Assembly: GCA_002839355.1 (NCBI GenBank)
Contig: PGXW01000002.1
Span: 1 to 64,000, forward strand
Source: Spirochaetae bacterium HGW-Spirochaetae-2
GTDB taxonomy: Bacteria > Spirochaetota > Spirochaetia > Sphaerochaetales > Sphaerochaetaceae
Length of the DNA stretch: 64,000 nt
Reading direction: 5' to 3'
The notes under the pieces are model-generated. The model saw only the letters and a list, made by a program, of their open reading frames with translations, was not told the DNA's origin and ran no database searches. Made by a program: the position numbers and the translations under genes. Shown piece after piece: positions 8,662 through 16,377 of this stretch (position 1 is its first letter; each line of letters starts with the position of its first letter).

Positions 8662-9756
8662 TTAGGGATGAATCACAACTTTCAAGGAACCGTCCTTCTT
8701 GTTCTCGAATACATCGACTGCCTGCTCATACTCCTCAAGAGGAAATGTGTGGGTGATAAGCTTTTCACCTTGGATCGCACCCGTCGAGAGGAAGTGGAGC
8801 ACCTGCTCCGACACATTCGGATTGGCTTTCGATCCTACGATACGGATTTCATTGAAATTGACCGTATTCGCCGGAATCAGCACTTCATTGTTATGATACG
8901 TGGCAATAATAGCGACAGTTCCTGTCTTGCGCACCATCTGGCATGCCTTCATTGGAGAATCCATGGCTCCTGAACATTCCATGACCTCGTCTGCGCCAAC
9001 ACCGTTAGTCAACTCGAGTACACGCTGTACAGGATCTTCCTTTTCGAAATCGATGCAGACGTCCGCACCCAGTTCCCTGGCTTTCTCCAACTTCGAACCA
9101 CGACCAATCATGATCACACGGCCCGAGCCGAGCGCCTTGCACTCCATCATGGCACACAAACCGATCGCTCCCGGCCCCATGACCACACTGGTTCCACCGG
9201 GGGAGACCCCTGCCAGCTGCACACCATGGAAAGCCACTCCCGCACAGTCGTTCATGGCTGCGACATCGTAGTCCACGTTGTCGGGTATCCAGTGGAGTGC
9301 ACTCACTTTGTATACGTTGTACTCCGCGTTGGCTCCCTGCCAGTAGAACCCGTAGTGACGGTGTCCCGTGTCGAGTGCACCGTCCCGTCCATCCTTCCCG
9401 TAGTTCAGGCACACCGTATAGTGTCCATGCTTGCAGTTGTCACATGTACCACAGCCCGCATGCGCTTCACCGGCAACCCTGTCACCCGGCACAAAATCCT
9501 TGACACCTTCTCCGACCGCAACAATTTGGCCTGCCCACTCGTGTCCCATGATAAAGGGAAAGTACGGCGGCCAATTGGCGAACTTGTACCCACCGTGGAT
9601 CATCTTGGGATCGGATCCGCAGATTGCGACAGACTTGATGCGGCAAAGCACTTCACCCGGGCCAGGCTTCGGTACAGGGATTTGTGCAAGTTCCAACTTG
9701 TCATAGGCGACAAGCGTCATCGCCTTCATTGTTTCCGGTATGTTGTATGTATCCAT
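8662..9756 (-). CDS. Zinc-dependent medium-chain dehydrogenase (polyol/sugar dehydrogenase type)
   Basis: 364 residues. Catalytic-zinc region is AICGSDPKMIHGG and MGHEWAG; structural zinc cysteines are in CGTCDNCKHGHYTVC. The nucleotide-binding turn is MGPGAIGLCAMME, followed by MIGRGSKLEKARELGA. A loop of about 20 residues (GALDTGHRHYGFYWQG) after the structural zinc site and the length resemble erythritol/threitol- or L-iditol-type dehydrogenases. The first dehydrogenase after the regulator gene, it probably oxidises the imported sugar or polyol. Its substrate is not recognisable from sequence alone. It is only 41 bases downstream of the GntR gene. Confidence 0.88.
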   Translation of the reverse strand: MDTYNIPETMKAMTLVAYDKLELAQIPVPKPGPGEVLCRIKSVAICGSDPKMIHGGYKFANWPPYFPFIMGHEWAGQIVAVGEGVKDFVPGDRVAGEAHAGCGTCDNCKHGHYTVCLNYGKDGRDGALDTGHRHYGFYWQGANAEYNVYKVSALHWIPDNVDYDVAAMNDCAGVAFHGVQLAGVSPGGTSVVMGPGAIGLCAMMECKALGSGRVIMIGRGSKLEKARELGADVCIDFEKEDPVQRVLELTNGVGADEVMECSGAMDSPMKACQMVRKTGTVAIIATYHNNEVLIPANTVNFNEIRIVGSKANPNVSEQVLHFLSTGAIQGEKLITHTFPLEEYEQAVDVFENKKDGSLKVVIHP

Positions 9757-9797
9757 TTTTCCCCTCTACATGTATTTGCTTTATCCTATTACAGATA

Positions 9798-10565
9798 CTA
9801 CTGCTCCATCTTAAAGACATTCTTCACATACTTTTGTTCTTTCAAGGCCTCAATCTCTTCCGGAGTATGGGTCTTGGTATACTCGATATAGTCCTTGACA
9901 CGCAGAACAAGATTCTTGATATGGGAATCCATCATATAGGCAGCCTCATCCGGTTTTTTTTGCTTGATACACCGGAACACCATATAGTGGTAGAAACTGG
10001 AATCCTCGACATTCGGTTTGTAGTAGAGAAAATTCTCCATTTTCGATGTCATGATCCAACCTACCAGCTCAAGGAGCCTGACGAACAGTTCGTTCTTCGA
10101 GGCAATGGCAATCTTTACATGGAAATCACTCGTCAACTGAGCAAAGTCATGACTGCTGGTACCTTCCTTGTTGATCTCCTCGAAATAGTGTTCCATATCC
10201 CGGATATCTTCTTCTGTCGCATTAATAGCGGCGAGACGTGCCGAAGCCATCTCGACACCACGCCTGAATTCAACCAAGCCGATAAGGTCGTCCTCGTTCA
10301 ACAGGATGGACGGGACGAAACTGTTCACATATATCTGGGTCCCAATACCTTTGAGAAAGCTACCTTCGCCCCTTCGTGTCTCGACAATACCCATGACGAC
10401 AAGCTTGTTCAGTACCGCACGGATCGTATTCCTGCTTACCCCGAACATATCCTTCAGCTCATTCTCTGGGGGCAGCTTGTCACCGGGCGCGTACTTTCCG
10501 CTCAACAGCAAACCCATTACCTCGGTATACGCCTTTTCGGTTACATTCTGCTTTGTCGTCTCCAT
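9798..10565 (-). CDS. GntR-family transcriptional regulator, FadR subfamily (FCD domain)
   Basis: 255 residues. Residues about 10-75 are the winged helix of GntR proteins (YAPGDKLPPENELKDMFGVSRNTIRAVLNKL, shown here in two parts: YAPGDKLPPENEL and FGVSRNTIRAVLNKL). The rest is an all-helical FCD ligand domain with the metal-binding pattern of the family (FRRGVEMASARLAA, DFHVKIAIASKNE, HMV-type histidine). FadR-type regulators normally repress catabolic genes and release DNA on binding a carboxylate or sugar acid. Its likely operators are the four TTGTAGWACAA sites between 14779 and 15008 at the head of the locus, which match the subfamily pattern GTNNNAC. The gene lies in the operon it probably controls. 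Confidence 0.9.
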   Translation of the reverse strand: METTKQNVTEKAYTEVMGLLLSGKYAPGDKLPPENELKDMFGVSRNTIRAVLNKLVVMGIVETRRGEGSFLKGIGTQIYVNSFVPSILLNEDDLIGLVEFRRGVEMASARLAAINATEEDIRDMEHYFEEINKEGTSSHDFAQLTSDFHVKIAIASKNELFVRLLELVGWIMTSKMENFLYYKPNVEDSSFYHYMVFRCIKQKKPDEAAYMMDSHIKNLVLRVKDYIEYTKTHTPEEIEALKEQKYVKNVFKMEQ

Positions 10566-10636
10566 ACCCCGGTACCTCCAGAACCCTTTTGGAATATTAA
10601 TGCCACAAACCGTGTCCTACCAGGACACTTGGCCTT

Positions 10637-11671
10637 TTACCGTTTCTTGATATACTTTTGTGTATCGACGGCAATCGCAAACACAATAATCAAACCCTTG
10701 ATGATGAATTGGATATACGGATTGATGTCCATATACACCAGACAGTAGCTGAGTACTTGAAAAATCAGAACACCAATCACAACACCACTAATCTTTCCCA
10801 CTCCACCGCGTAGGGAGACGCCACCCACGACACACGAGGCGATCGCATCCAATTCATACCCTTCACCAAGGGCATTGGTCGCACTTCCTGTTCTGCCGGC
10901 ATCCAGGAACCCTGCCAATGCATAGGCAAGACCGGCAATCAGATAGACATACATGATAACCCGCTTGGTGTTCACGCCGGAAACGACAGCCGCTTCCTTG
11001 TTTCCCCCGACGGCATACATGTTCCTCCCGAGTGTGGTACGATACCACAACACCCAGAAAAGTATTGTAATTACCACCGCATATATGACAATCCATGGCA
11101 ACCGGAACGTACCTATCTGTATGGCCCCTTGTGCAATCTTGGTGAATCTGGTGTCGAATCCTCCGATCGGAGAGGAATTGTTCACACCGTCGAAATAGAG
11201 CGACATGGCTCCATAGACGATCATCTGCATACCGAGCGAAGCAATGAACGGTGCGATCTGCAAAACGGAGATCAACAGCGAATGCACCAGGGCGAAGAGT
11301 AGGCAGACAGCAATGGCAATCAATAGCGGCACGATGATCGGCAACGGCTTCATGTTGGAAAATATCCGGAGCGCGTAATCGGGCTTCTGCAACAGGGAAG
11401 CACAGATGATGCCGGCGATTCCAACCATTCTCCCCGCCGAAAGATCTGTTCCTCCCAAGAGGATCAACCCGGCGAGACCAAGTGCGATGATAAGTTTCGG
11501 AGCTGCCTGCTGGAGAATGAATGTAGCATTCCTTACACTGAGGATAGACGGTTCCAATATGACGATCGTCATAATGACCGCCAATAGCACAAGGTAAATG
11601 GCATATTGCATGAGCCAATGCTTGGTATTCTTTACTAACTCGGGATTCATTCCTCTCATGTTCAATTCCAT
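10637..11671 (-). CDS. mglC: Galactose/ribose-type ABC transporter permease (MglC-like)
   Basis: 344 residues with about ten membrane segments, BPD_transp_2 family. LILLGGTDLSAGRMVGIAG and the distal GGVSLRGGVGKISG (the conserved loop touching the ATPase) are characteristic of MglC/RbsC permeases, with the first closest to MglC. It should form the homodimeric inner-membrane channel for a sugar delivered by the binding protein at 13706-14755 and powered by the ATPase at 12123-13625. The order binding protein, ATPase, cupin, permease is unusual because a cupin gene sits between ATPase and permease. The galactose specificity is inferred from the family; the local enzymes suggest a different sugar or polyol may be carried. 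AGAGG precedes the ATG. Confidence 0.88.
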   Translation of the reverse strand: MELNMRGMNPELVKNTKHWLMQYAIYLVLLAVIMTIVILEPSILSVRNATFILQQAAPKLIIALGLAGLILLGGTDLSAGRMVGIAGIICASLLQKPDYALRIFSNMKPLPIIVPLLIAIAVCLLFALVHSLLISVLQIAPFIASLGMQMIVYGAMSLYFDGVNNSSPIGGFDTRFTKIAQGAIQIGTFRLPWIVIYAVVITILFWVLWYRTTLGRNMYAVGGNKEAAVVSGVNTKRVIMYVYLIAGLAYALAGFLDAGRTGSATNALGEGYELDAIASCVVGGVSLRGGVGKISGVVIGVLIFQVLSYCLVYMDINPYIQFIIKGLIIVFAIAVDTQKYIKKR

Positions 11672-11698
11672 ATATCTATACCTCTTCGTTTTCTGGGC

Positions 11699-12100
11699 TC
11701 AGTTGCCTACAAGTCCGGTTTCCACGCAGAGGTACACCAAAGGTGTATTTCCTGTATTGCGGATACCATGGGAACCTCCGGAGCGGATGAGGGCAATGGA
11801 CCACGGCTTGACCGGGAAGAGTTTCCCCGATAGGGTCACTTCCCCTTCTCCCTCCACAATCAGATAGAACTGCTCGTTTCCTTCATGCGGATGTTCACCT
11901 ACCGATCCGCCAACAGGGAGCGTTGTCTTGTGGACATAATGGAAATTGTTGTTTTCCTCCGGGTTGCGGGGTCCCACCACAGGCATCTTGGGTTCATCAC
12001 CAAACAGCGTTATGTTGGCGATTGTACCGGCGCCATTCTCGCAGTTTGCGACATCATAAGCGGGGGCATCCTCGATATTCCTAAACACGAACTTGTCCAT
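11699..12100 (-). CDS. Small cupin-domain protein
   Basis: 133 residues forming a single cupin barrel. The first cupin motif is seen in GEHPHEGNEQFYLIVEGEG and the second in GGSHGIRNTGNTP; the His/His/Glu/His set is compatible with a bound metal. Such proteins in sugar loci act as isomerases, epimerases or sugar-binding proteins. It is located between the ATPase and permease genes of the Mgl-like transporter and starts after GGAAGGAGATG. It has no signal peptide and no fused HTH domain, so a metabolic rather than regulatory role is favoured. The reaction is unknown. Confidence 0.75.
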   Translation of the reverse strand: MDKFVFRNIEDAPAYDVANCENGAGTIANITLFGDEPKMPVVGPRNPEENNNFHYVHKTTLPVGGSVGEHPHEGNEQFYLIVEGEGEVTLSGKLFPVKPWSIALIRSGGSHGIRNTGNTPLVYLCVETGLVGN

Positions 12101-12122
12101 ACTTCATCTCCTTCCTAAATTG

Positions 12123-13625
12123 CTACAAATATTTGGCAGCCAATGTCATAATTTTTTCCTGACTACAATCCTGCGAATCCATGATTCCGGCATTCCTTCC
12201 GTTGCTCATGACAAGAATCCTGTCGGCGACACCAAGAAGTTCCGGCATCTCCGAAGATACGAAAACCACCGCCTTGCCCTCTTTTGCCAACGCGATCATC
12301 AGTTGGTAGATCTCATATTTGGCTCCAACATCAATGCCGCGTGTAGGTTCGTCAAGCAATAGGATGCGCGGTTGGTTGAGCAGACATCTGCCGAGCAGAA
12401 CCTTCTGTTGATTTCCACCCGAGAGCGAACTTATCAGCGTTTTCAATGTCGGCGTCTTGATCCTCATGGCATCAACCGCCCATTGGGTGTTCTTCTCCAC
12501 CTTCTTCAGGGAAATGAATCCCGCCTTGGTACGATTCTTTTCCATGCTGGAGGATACGGTATTCCACCGGATATCCATCATGGGAAAGATTCCCGTTTCA
12601 CGACGCTCCTCGGTCACCATCGCAATCCCCGAATACTTTGCGTTCCTGTTTGATTTCAGAACATCTTTTCCGTGCACGAAAACGGCACCTTCGGCAACGG
12701 TACGGAGACCGAATATGCATTCGAGCAACTCGGTCCGCCCTGCTCCCACCAGTCCGCCGATTCCCAGGATTTCACCCGCTCGAACTTCGAAGGAAATATC
12801 TTGGAGTCTGGGACTGTACACCGAACTGAGATTCTCGACCTTGAGGATCGTCTCGCCGATCACCTTGTTCTTGGGAGGAAACCTGTTGCCCAATTCGCGA
12901 TTCACCATGAGCTTGATGAGTTGGTTCGAATCGATATCCTTTGTGTTCTCCGTAGCAACCCATAGCCCATCCCTAAGCACGGTGACCCTGTCCGAGATAT
13001 TCATGACTTCTTCGATCTTGTGGGAAATATAGATGATGCCGCAACCTTCCTGTTTCAGTTGTCGTATGATCTTGAACAACCCCACCGTTTCCTTCTCCGT
13101 CAAGGAAGAGGTAGGTTCGTCAAGAACGATGATCTTCGCATTATAGGAAACAGCTTTCACGATATCGGCCATCTGCTTGGTGGATACCGACAGATGGTTG
13201 ACCTGTGCCCGCGGATCAATGTTCATATTGAAGAGCTCGATGATTTGAAGCGTATCCTTATACATCTTCTTGTCATCGATCAGCAAACCCTTGCGGGGAT
13301 ATCTTCCCAGCCAGATGTTGTCCATCACATTTCGGTGCGGAACTTGCTCCAGCTCCTGTTGTACCATCGCAATGCCGATATCGAGTGCTTGCCGGGGATT
13401 GTCGATCACGACAGGGTTTCCGTTCATGAATATCTCACCTTGATCCATCTTGTAGATGCCAAAAAGGCATTTCATCAGGGTGGATTTTCCAGCTCCGTTC
13501 TCACCCATCAAGGCTAGAACTTCACCAGGCTTCACATTGACCTGTACGTCTTTAAGCGCTTGCACACCCGGGAATCTCTTGGAGACATTTTTCATTTCAA
13601 GCAAGTATTCTCCAGCATTCATCAT
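12123..13625 (-). CDS. mglA: Sugar ABC transporter ATP-binding protein, duplicated (MglA-like)
   Basis: 500 residues with two ABC ATPase halves, the hallmark of the MglA/RbsA/XylG class. First half: GENGAGKSTLMK, LSVSTKQM, IIVLDEPTSSL. Second half: GGLVGAGRTELLE (degenerate Walker A), LSGGNQQKVLLGR, ILLLDEPTRGIDVGAK. It energises uptake through the permease at 10637-11671. GGGGAG lies before ATGATG. About 80 bases separate it from the binding-protein gene upstream, and 22 from the cupin gene downstream. Confidence 0.92.
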   Translation of the reverse strand: MMNAGEYLLEMKNVSKRFPGVQALKDVQVNVKPGEVLALMGENGAGKSTLMKCLFGIYKMDQGEIFMNGNPVVIDNPRQALDIGIAMVQQELEQVPHRNVMDNIWLGRYPRKGLLIDDKKMYKDTLQIIELFNMNIDPRAQVNHLSVSTKQMADIVKAVSYNAKIIVLDEPTSSLTEKETVGLFKIIRQLKQEGCGIIYISHKIEEVMNISDRVTVLRDGLWVATENTKDIDSNQLIKLMVNRELGNRFPPKNKVIGETILKVENLSSVYSPRLQDISFEVRAGEILGIGGLVGAGRTELLECIFGLRTVAEGAVFVHGKDVLKSNRNAKYSGIAMVTEERRETGIFPMMDIRWNTVSSSMEKNRTKAGFISLKKVEKNTQWAVDAMRIKTPTLKTLISSLSGGNQQKVLLGRCLLNQPRILLLDEPTRGIDVGAKYEIYQLMIALAKEGKAVVFVSSEMPELLGVADRILVMSNGRNAGIMDSQDCSQEKIMTLAAKYL

Positions 13626-13705
13626 GCGCTCCCCTTCTTACATTTGGAATGTGGCGAGGAAAGCAACCCTCGCCACATACAACTACGTGAGTCTTTACCG
13701 ATAGT

Positions 13706-14755
13706 CTACTTTGCCAGCTTGTAGCCTGCAATTGCTTCGTGAACATTCTCAACGGTAATTTTCTTCTCGGGAATCTTGACAATCTTGTTTTTCATGGTCC
13801 ACTCGAGACCTTCATCGGCTGCCTTGCCGTTCGCAACGTTCATGCTGATTTCGATAACAGCGCGCGCCGTGTCGTAGGTACTGGTGAGGATCGACCCGAG
13901 CATGACACCGGATTTGATGAGTTCCGCAGTCTCGGGCAGTGCGTTGACTCCGATTACAGGAACGGCCTTCTTATCGGTGATGAGACCATTTGCCCTCAGG
14001 GCCTCAACAGCACCCAGTGCCATGGCATCGTTGCTGCAAACGACCATCTCGATCTTGTCGCCGAACTTGCCGATCCACGAGTTCATGACTTCAACTGCCA
14101 TCGCCGTGCTCCAGTTGGCCGGCTGTGTAGCCAATTGTTGGGCTGGAATACCAGAAGCCTTGACTCCCGCATAGAACCCATTGGCACGGTCTGTGGCATC
14201 GCTGTGTCCAGGTGCACCGGTCATGAGCACGTATTGGAGTACACCATCCTTGTTCGTATCAAACTTGGCCGAATCCTTTTTCCATGCATCTCCAACCATT
14301 TCTCCTTCAAGCTGTCCTTGATACAGGGCATCGAGGCCTACATACCAAGCCTTGTCATAGCTGTTGAGTACTTCGAGGGTGGGCATTCTGTTGAAAAATA
14401 CAATTGGGATACCTGCTGCCTTGGCTTTGGCAACGATAGTTTCACCAGCCGATGTATCGACCGGGTTGACTGCGAGTACATCGACACCCTTGTTGATCAT
14501 CGTATCGATGCGTTCAGTCTGTGTCGCCTGATCGTTCTCACCGTTGACCATCATGAATTCGAGGCCTGGATACTGTTCCTTCATGTGATAGTTGACACCG
14601 TTGCGGATGTAACCCACGAATGTATTGGTATAGTCAAAAATCGTAAAACCAATGTAGGGACCTTCTTTGGCAGCGCCCTTCTCCGCTGAACCAGCCGCCC
14701 CTACAAAACTCAGAACCATTACCAATACCAGTAAAAACACCGAGATCCTTTTCAT
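13706..14755 (-). CDS. mglB: Periplasmic galactose-type sugar-binding protein (MglB-like)
   Basis: 349 residues with an N-terminal signal (MKRISVFLLVLVMVLSFVGA). The mature part is a periplasmic-binding-protein type 1 fold. FDTNKDGVLQYV is an EF-hand-like calcium loop, the distinctive element of MglB, and VVCSNDAMALGAVEAL is the conserved hinge and sugar-binding region. The longer open frame to 14812 is not used because GGAGGAAG lies directly before the ATG at 14755. It is the first gene of the minus-strand locus, behind a promoter flanked by the four putative GntR operators, so it is expected to be induced with the dehydrogenases. Confidence 0.92.
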   Translation of the reverse strand: MKRISVFLLVLVMVLSFVGAAGSAEKGAAKEGPYIGFTIFDYTNTFVGYIRNGVNYHMKEQYPGLEFMMVNGENDQATQTERIDTMINKGVDVLAVNPVDTSAGETIVAKAKAAGIPIVFFNRMPTLEVLNSYDKAWYVGLDALYQGQLEGEMVGDAWKKDSAKFDTNKDGVLQYVLMTGAPGHSDATDRANGFYAGVKASGIPAQQLATQPANWSTAMAVEVMNSWIGKFGDKIEMVVCSNDAMALGAVEALRANGLITDKKAVPVIGVNALPETAELIKSGVMLGSILTSTYDTARAVIEISMNVANGKAADEGLEWTMKNKIVKIPEKKITVENVHEAIAGYKLAK

Positions 14756-14869
14756 TATCTTCCTCCTGATAAATTGAATTGTTCTACAACTGATGCGATT
14801 TCCCCAAATCATGGCAAAAATTTTGCACGATCAACTAGTCGCACTTGTAGAACAATTTACGTCTACCAC

Positions 14870-14898
14870 ATTGAAACACACATATATTTAGGTGTCAA
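14870..14898 (-). promoter_or_regulatory. Probable sigma-70 promoter of the mglB-led operon
   Basis: On the minus strand TTGACA (14893-14898) and TTCAAT (14870-14875) are separated by 17 bases. The operator at 14845-14855 lies just downstream of the expected start, suitable for repression. Confidence 0.55.
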
Positions 14899-14948
14899 CA
14901 ATTATTTTATCACATATATTGCCGTTTTTTCTTGACGGGTTATCCAAA

Positions 14949-14977
14949 TTGACCGTAATATGCTTTTAAGTTGTAGT
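14949..14977 (+). promoter_or_regulatory. Probable promoter of the TIM-barrel gene, overlapping an operator
   Basis: TTGACC (14949-14954) and TGTAGT (14972-14977) are 17 bases apart. The -10 hexamer lies inside the operator copy at 14971-14981 and a second copy follows at 14998, so binding would block the polymerase. Confidence 0.5.
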
Positions 14978-15031
14978 ACAACTAAAGCATCTACAACTTG
15001 TAGAACAACCTTGGAGAAAAGAGACAAAATT

Positions 15032-15877
15032 ATGAAAAACATGTGCAAATTTGCTTCCCCAACCTTTCTTTTCCGCGATATATGCCACTCCCAGCTCAGA
15101 CATATCATGCAGCGGCTTGCGGGTATCGGGTTCGACGGCCTGGAACTGTATGGCATGTTTGGATTGGACAGCGATACAATCCTTGGTTTCTGCAAGGAGA
15201 GCAAACTCGAGATCACCTGCGACCATATCCATTACGAAGAGTTCTCACAAGACACGGTGAATGTCATCACCCGTCGTACGGCTTTGGGTGCGAAATACCT
15301 GACCATCGACAATATTCCACCACATCTTCTCCCCGGAACGCAGTCCTTTCCAGAGGTGATCACCGAAATTGAACGGATATCCCGCGTATGCAAAGAACAT
15401 GGCGTGCAACTGCTGTATCACAACCACGGATACGATCTCATGACCAAGGTAAACGACGTGCCTATCCTGGATATCATCCTGGATAGTACGGATCCGGAAC
15501 TTCTGAAATTCCAACCCGACCTTGGTTGGATTGCCCTTGGTGGCGGAGACGCCTCCCGGTACCTCGACAAATATGCATCCCGGTGCCCGGTCATCCACTT
15601 GAAAGATTACTTTGCCATTGCCCCAGTCCTGCTGGAATCGCCATTCCCCCTTGGAAACAAACGTGGTGGACAGGAATATAATTTTTTTGAATTCAGACCT
15701 TCAGGTTATGGAATCATGGATTACCCTGCCCTCATGCCCAAGATCCTGGCCTGCAACCCGCAATGGATTACCACAGACCATGACCTGTCCTACGAGCGGG
15801 ACACCTTTGAGGACATGAAGATGGGATTGGACTACACGAAGTATCTCGTCTCCATTCATTGCGAGCGGGAGCAGTAA
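15032..15877 (+). CDS. TIM-barrel sugar phosphate isomerase/epimerase family protein
   Basis: 281 residues of the xylose-isomerase-like TIM-barrel family (AP_endonuc_2 fold). Metal and substrate residues typical of the family appear in strand order: EITCDHIHYEEF, LLYHNHGYDL, FQPDLGWIALGGGD, VIHLKDYF and WITTDHDLSYERD. It would isomerise or epimerise a sugar or ketose. It is divergent from the mgl-like operon and shares its operator array, so it belongs to the same pathway. The ATG at 15032 is chosen because upstream residues in the longer frame fall inside the operator region; the ribosome-binding signal is weak (GGAG fifteen bases upstream), and ATG at 15041 is an alternative. Confidence 0.85.
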   Translation: MKNMCKFASPTFLFRDICHSQLRHIMQRLAGIGFDGLELYGMFGLDSDTILGFCKESKLEITCDHIHYEEFSQDTVNVITRRTALGAKYLTIDNIPPHLLPGTQSFPEVITEIERISRVCKEHGVQLLYHNHGYDLMTKVNDVPILDIILDSTDPELLKFQPDLGWIALGGGDASRYLDKYASRCPVIHLKDYFAIAPVLLESPFPLGNKRGGQEYNFFEFRPSGYGIMDYPALMPKILACNPQWITTDHDLSYERDTFEDMKMGLDYTKYLVSIHCEREQ

Positions 15878-15954
15878 ACAGATGAAGACAAGTTGCCATC
15901 GTTCATGCTGAACGAACAGATTGCAGCCGGATAGACAGGGAATTTTCGATGTAT

Positions 15955-16257
15955 CTATCCGTGATAAGCACTGTCAAGTTCACCCAGCATCTGATAGACA
16001 GCTTCATATGTCTCGCAAACATCCTGGGGAACGCGGTAATCGTGAGTGATCTCGCGCAACTTGGCGAAGTCCTCTAGGAGCATGGGTTTTTCCGTACCCG
16101 TTTTTCGCATCTTCCCGACCAGCACATCGAAAACCGTACGGACTTCATGGAATTCGGGATGGTTGTCTCCGTGCACACGAGCTACGATAGGAACATATTG
16201 CTCCAGGGTTTTGAGATAGCTTTCCTTCACTTGATCGAATGATACCTGTTCCGACAT
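15955..16257 (-). CDS. ric: Short RIC-like (iron-sulfur cluster repair/hemerythrin-related) protein
   Basis: 100 residues. The pattern VARVHGDNHPEFHEVR (His29, His33, His37) followed by LREITHDYRVPQDVCETY and a final helix with GELDSAYHG resembles two of the helices of RIC/YtfE/ScdA di-iron proteins, which repair nitrosatively or oxidatively damaged Fe-S clusters. The protein ends where full RIC proteins continue into a third block with further His/Glu ligands, so it is a shortened version; short proteins named Ric are known in anaerobes. The ATG at 16257 follows AAGGAG. It sits just downstream of the broken PocR-GGDEF-HD-GYP gene. The assignment rests on motif resemblance only. Confidence 0.55.
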   Translation of the reverse strand: MSEQVSFDQVKESYLKTLEQYVPIVARVHGDNHPEFHEVRTVFDVLVGKMRKTGTEKPMLLEDFAKLREITHDYRVPQDVCETYEAVYQMLGELDSAYHG

Positions 16258-16377
16258 AATTTCTCCTTCCTTACACTTTTTCTGCACGTACTGTAGCATT
16301 GGTGGGAAGAATAAAAATTGACCTGCATCAATTTTGGGATATGTTTTGGAAATCTTTTGCACACAGTCCTTATCGCA

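Larger units (their letters stand above)
14779..15008. promoter_or_regulatory. Four-site operator array TTGTAGWACAA (probable GntR/FadR-type)
   Basis: The 11-base near-palindrome TTGTAGWACAA occurs at 14779-14789 (on minus), 14845-14855, 14971-14981 and 14998-15008. The third is the centre of a perfect 15-base palindrome AGTTGTAGTACAACT at 14969-14983. The half-sites GT-N3-AC fit the FadR subfamily of GntR regulators, and such a gene lies at 9798-10565. Two sites are on the mglB side and two on the TIM-barrel gene side of the divergent region. Confidence 0.8.

Noticed and set aside
6608-9891. Several long plus-strand frames over the dehydrogenase genes
   Set aside because: All are shadows of the well-supported minus-strand genes.
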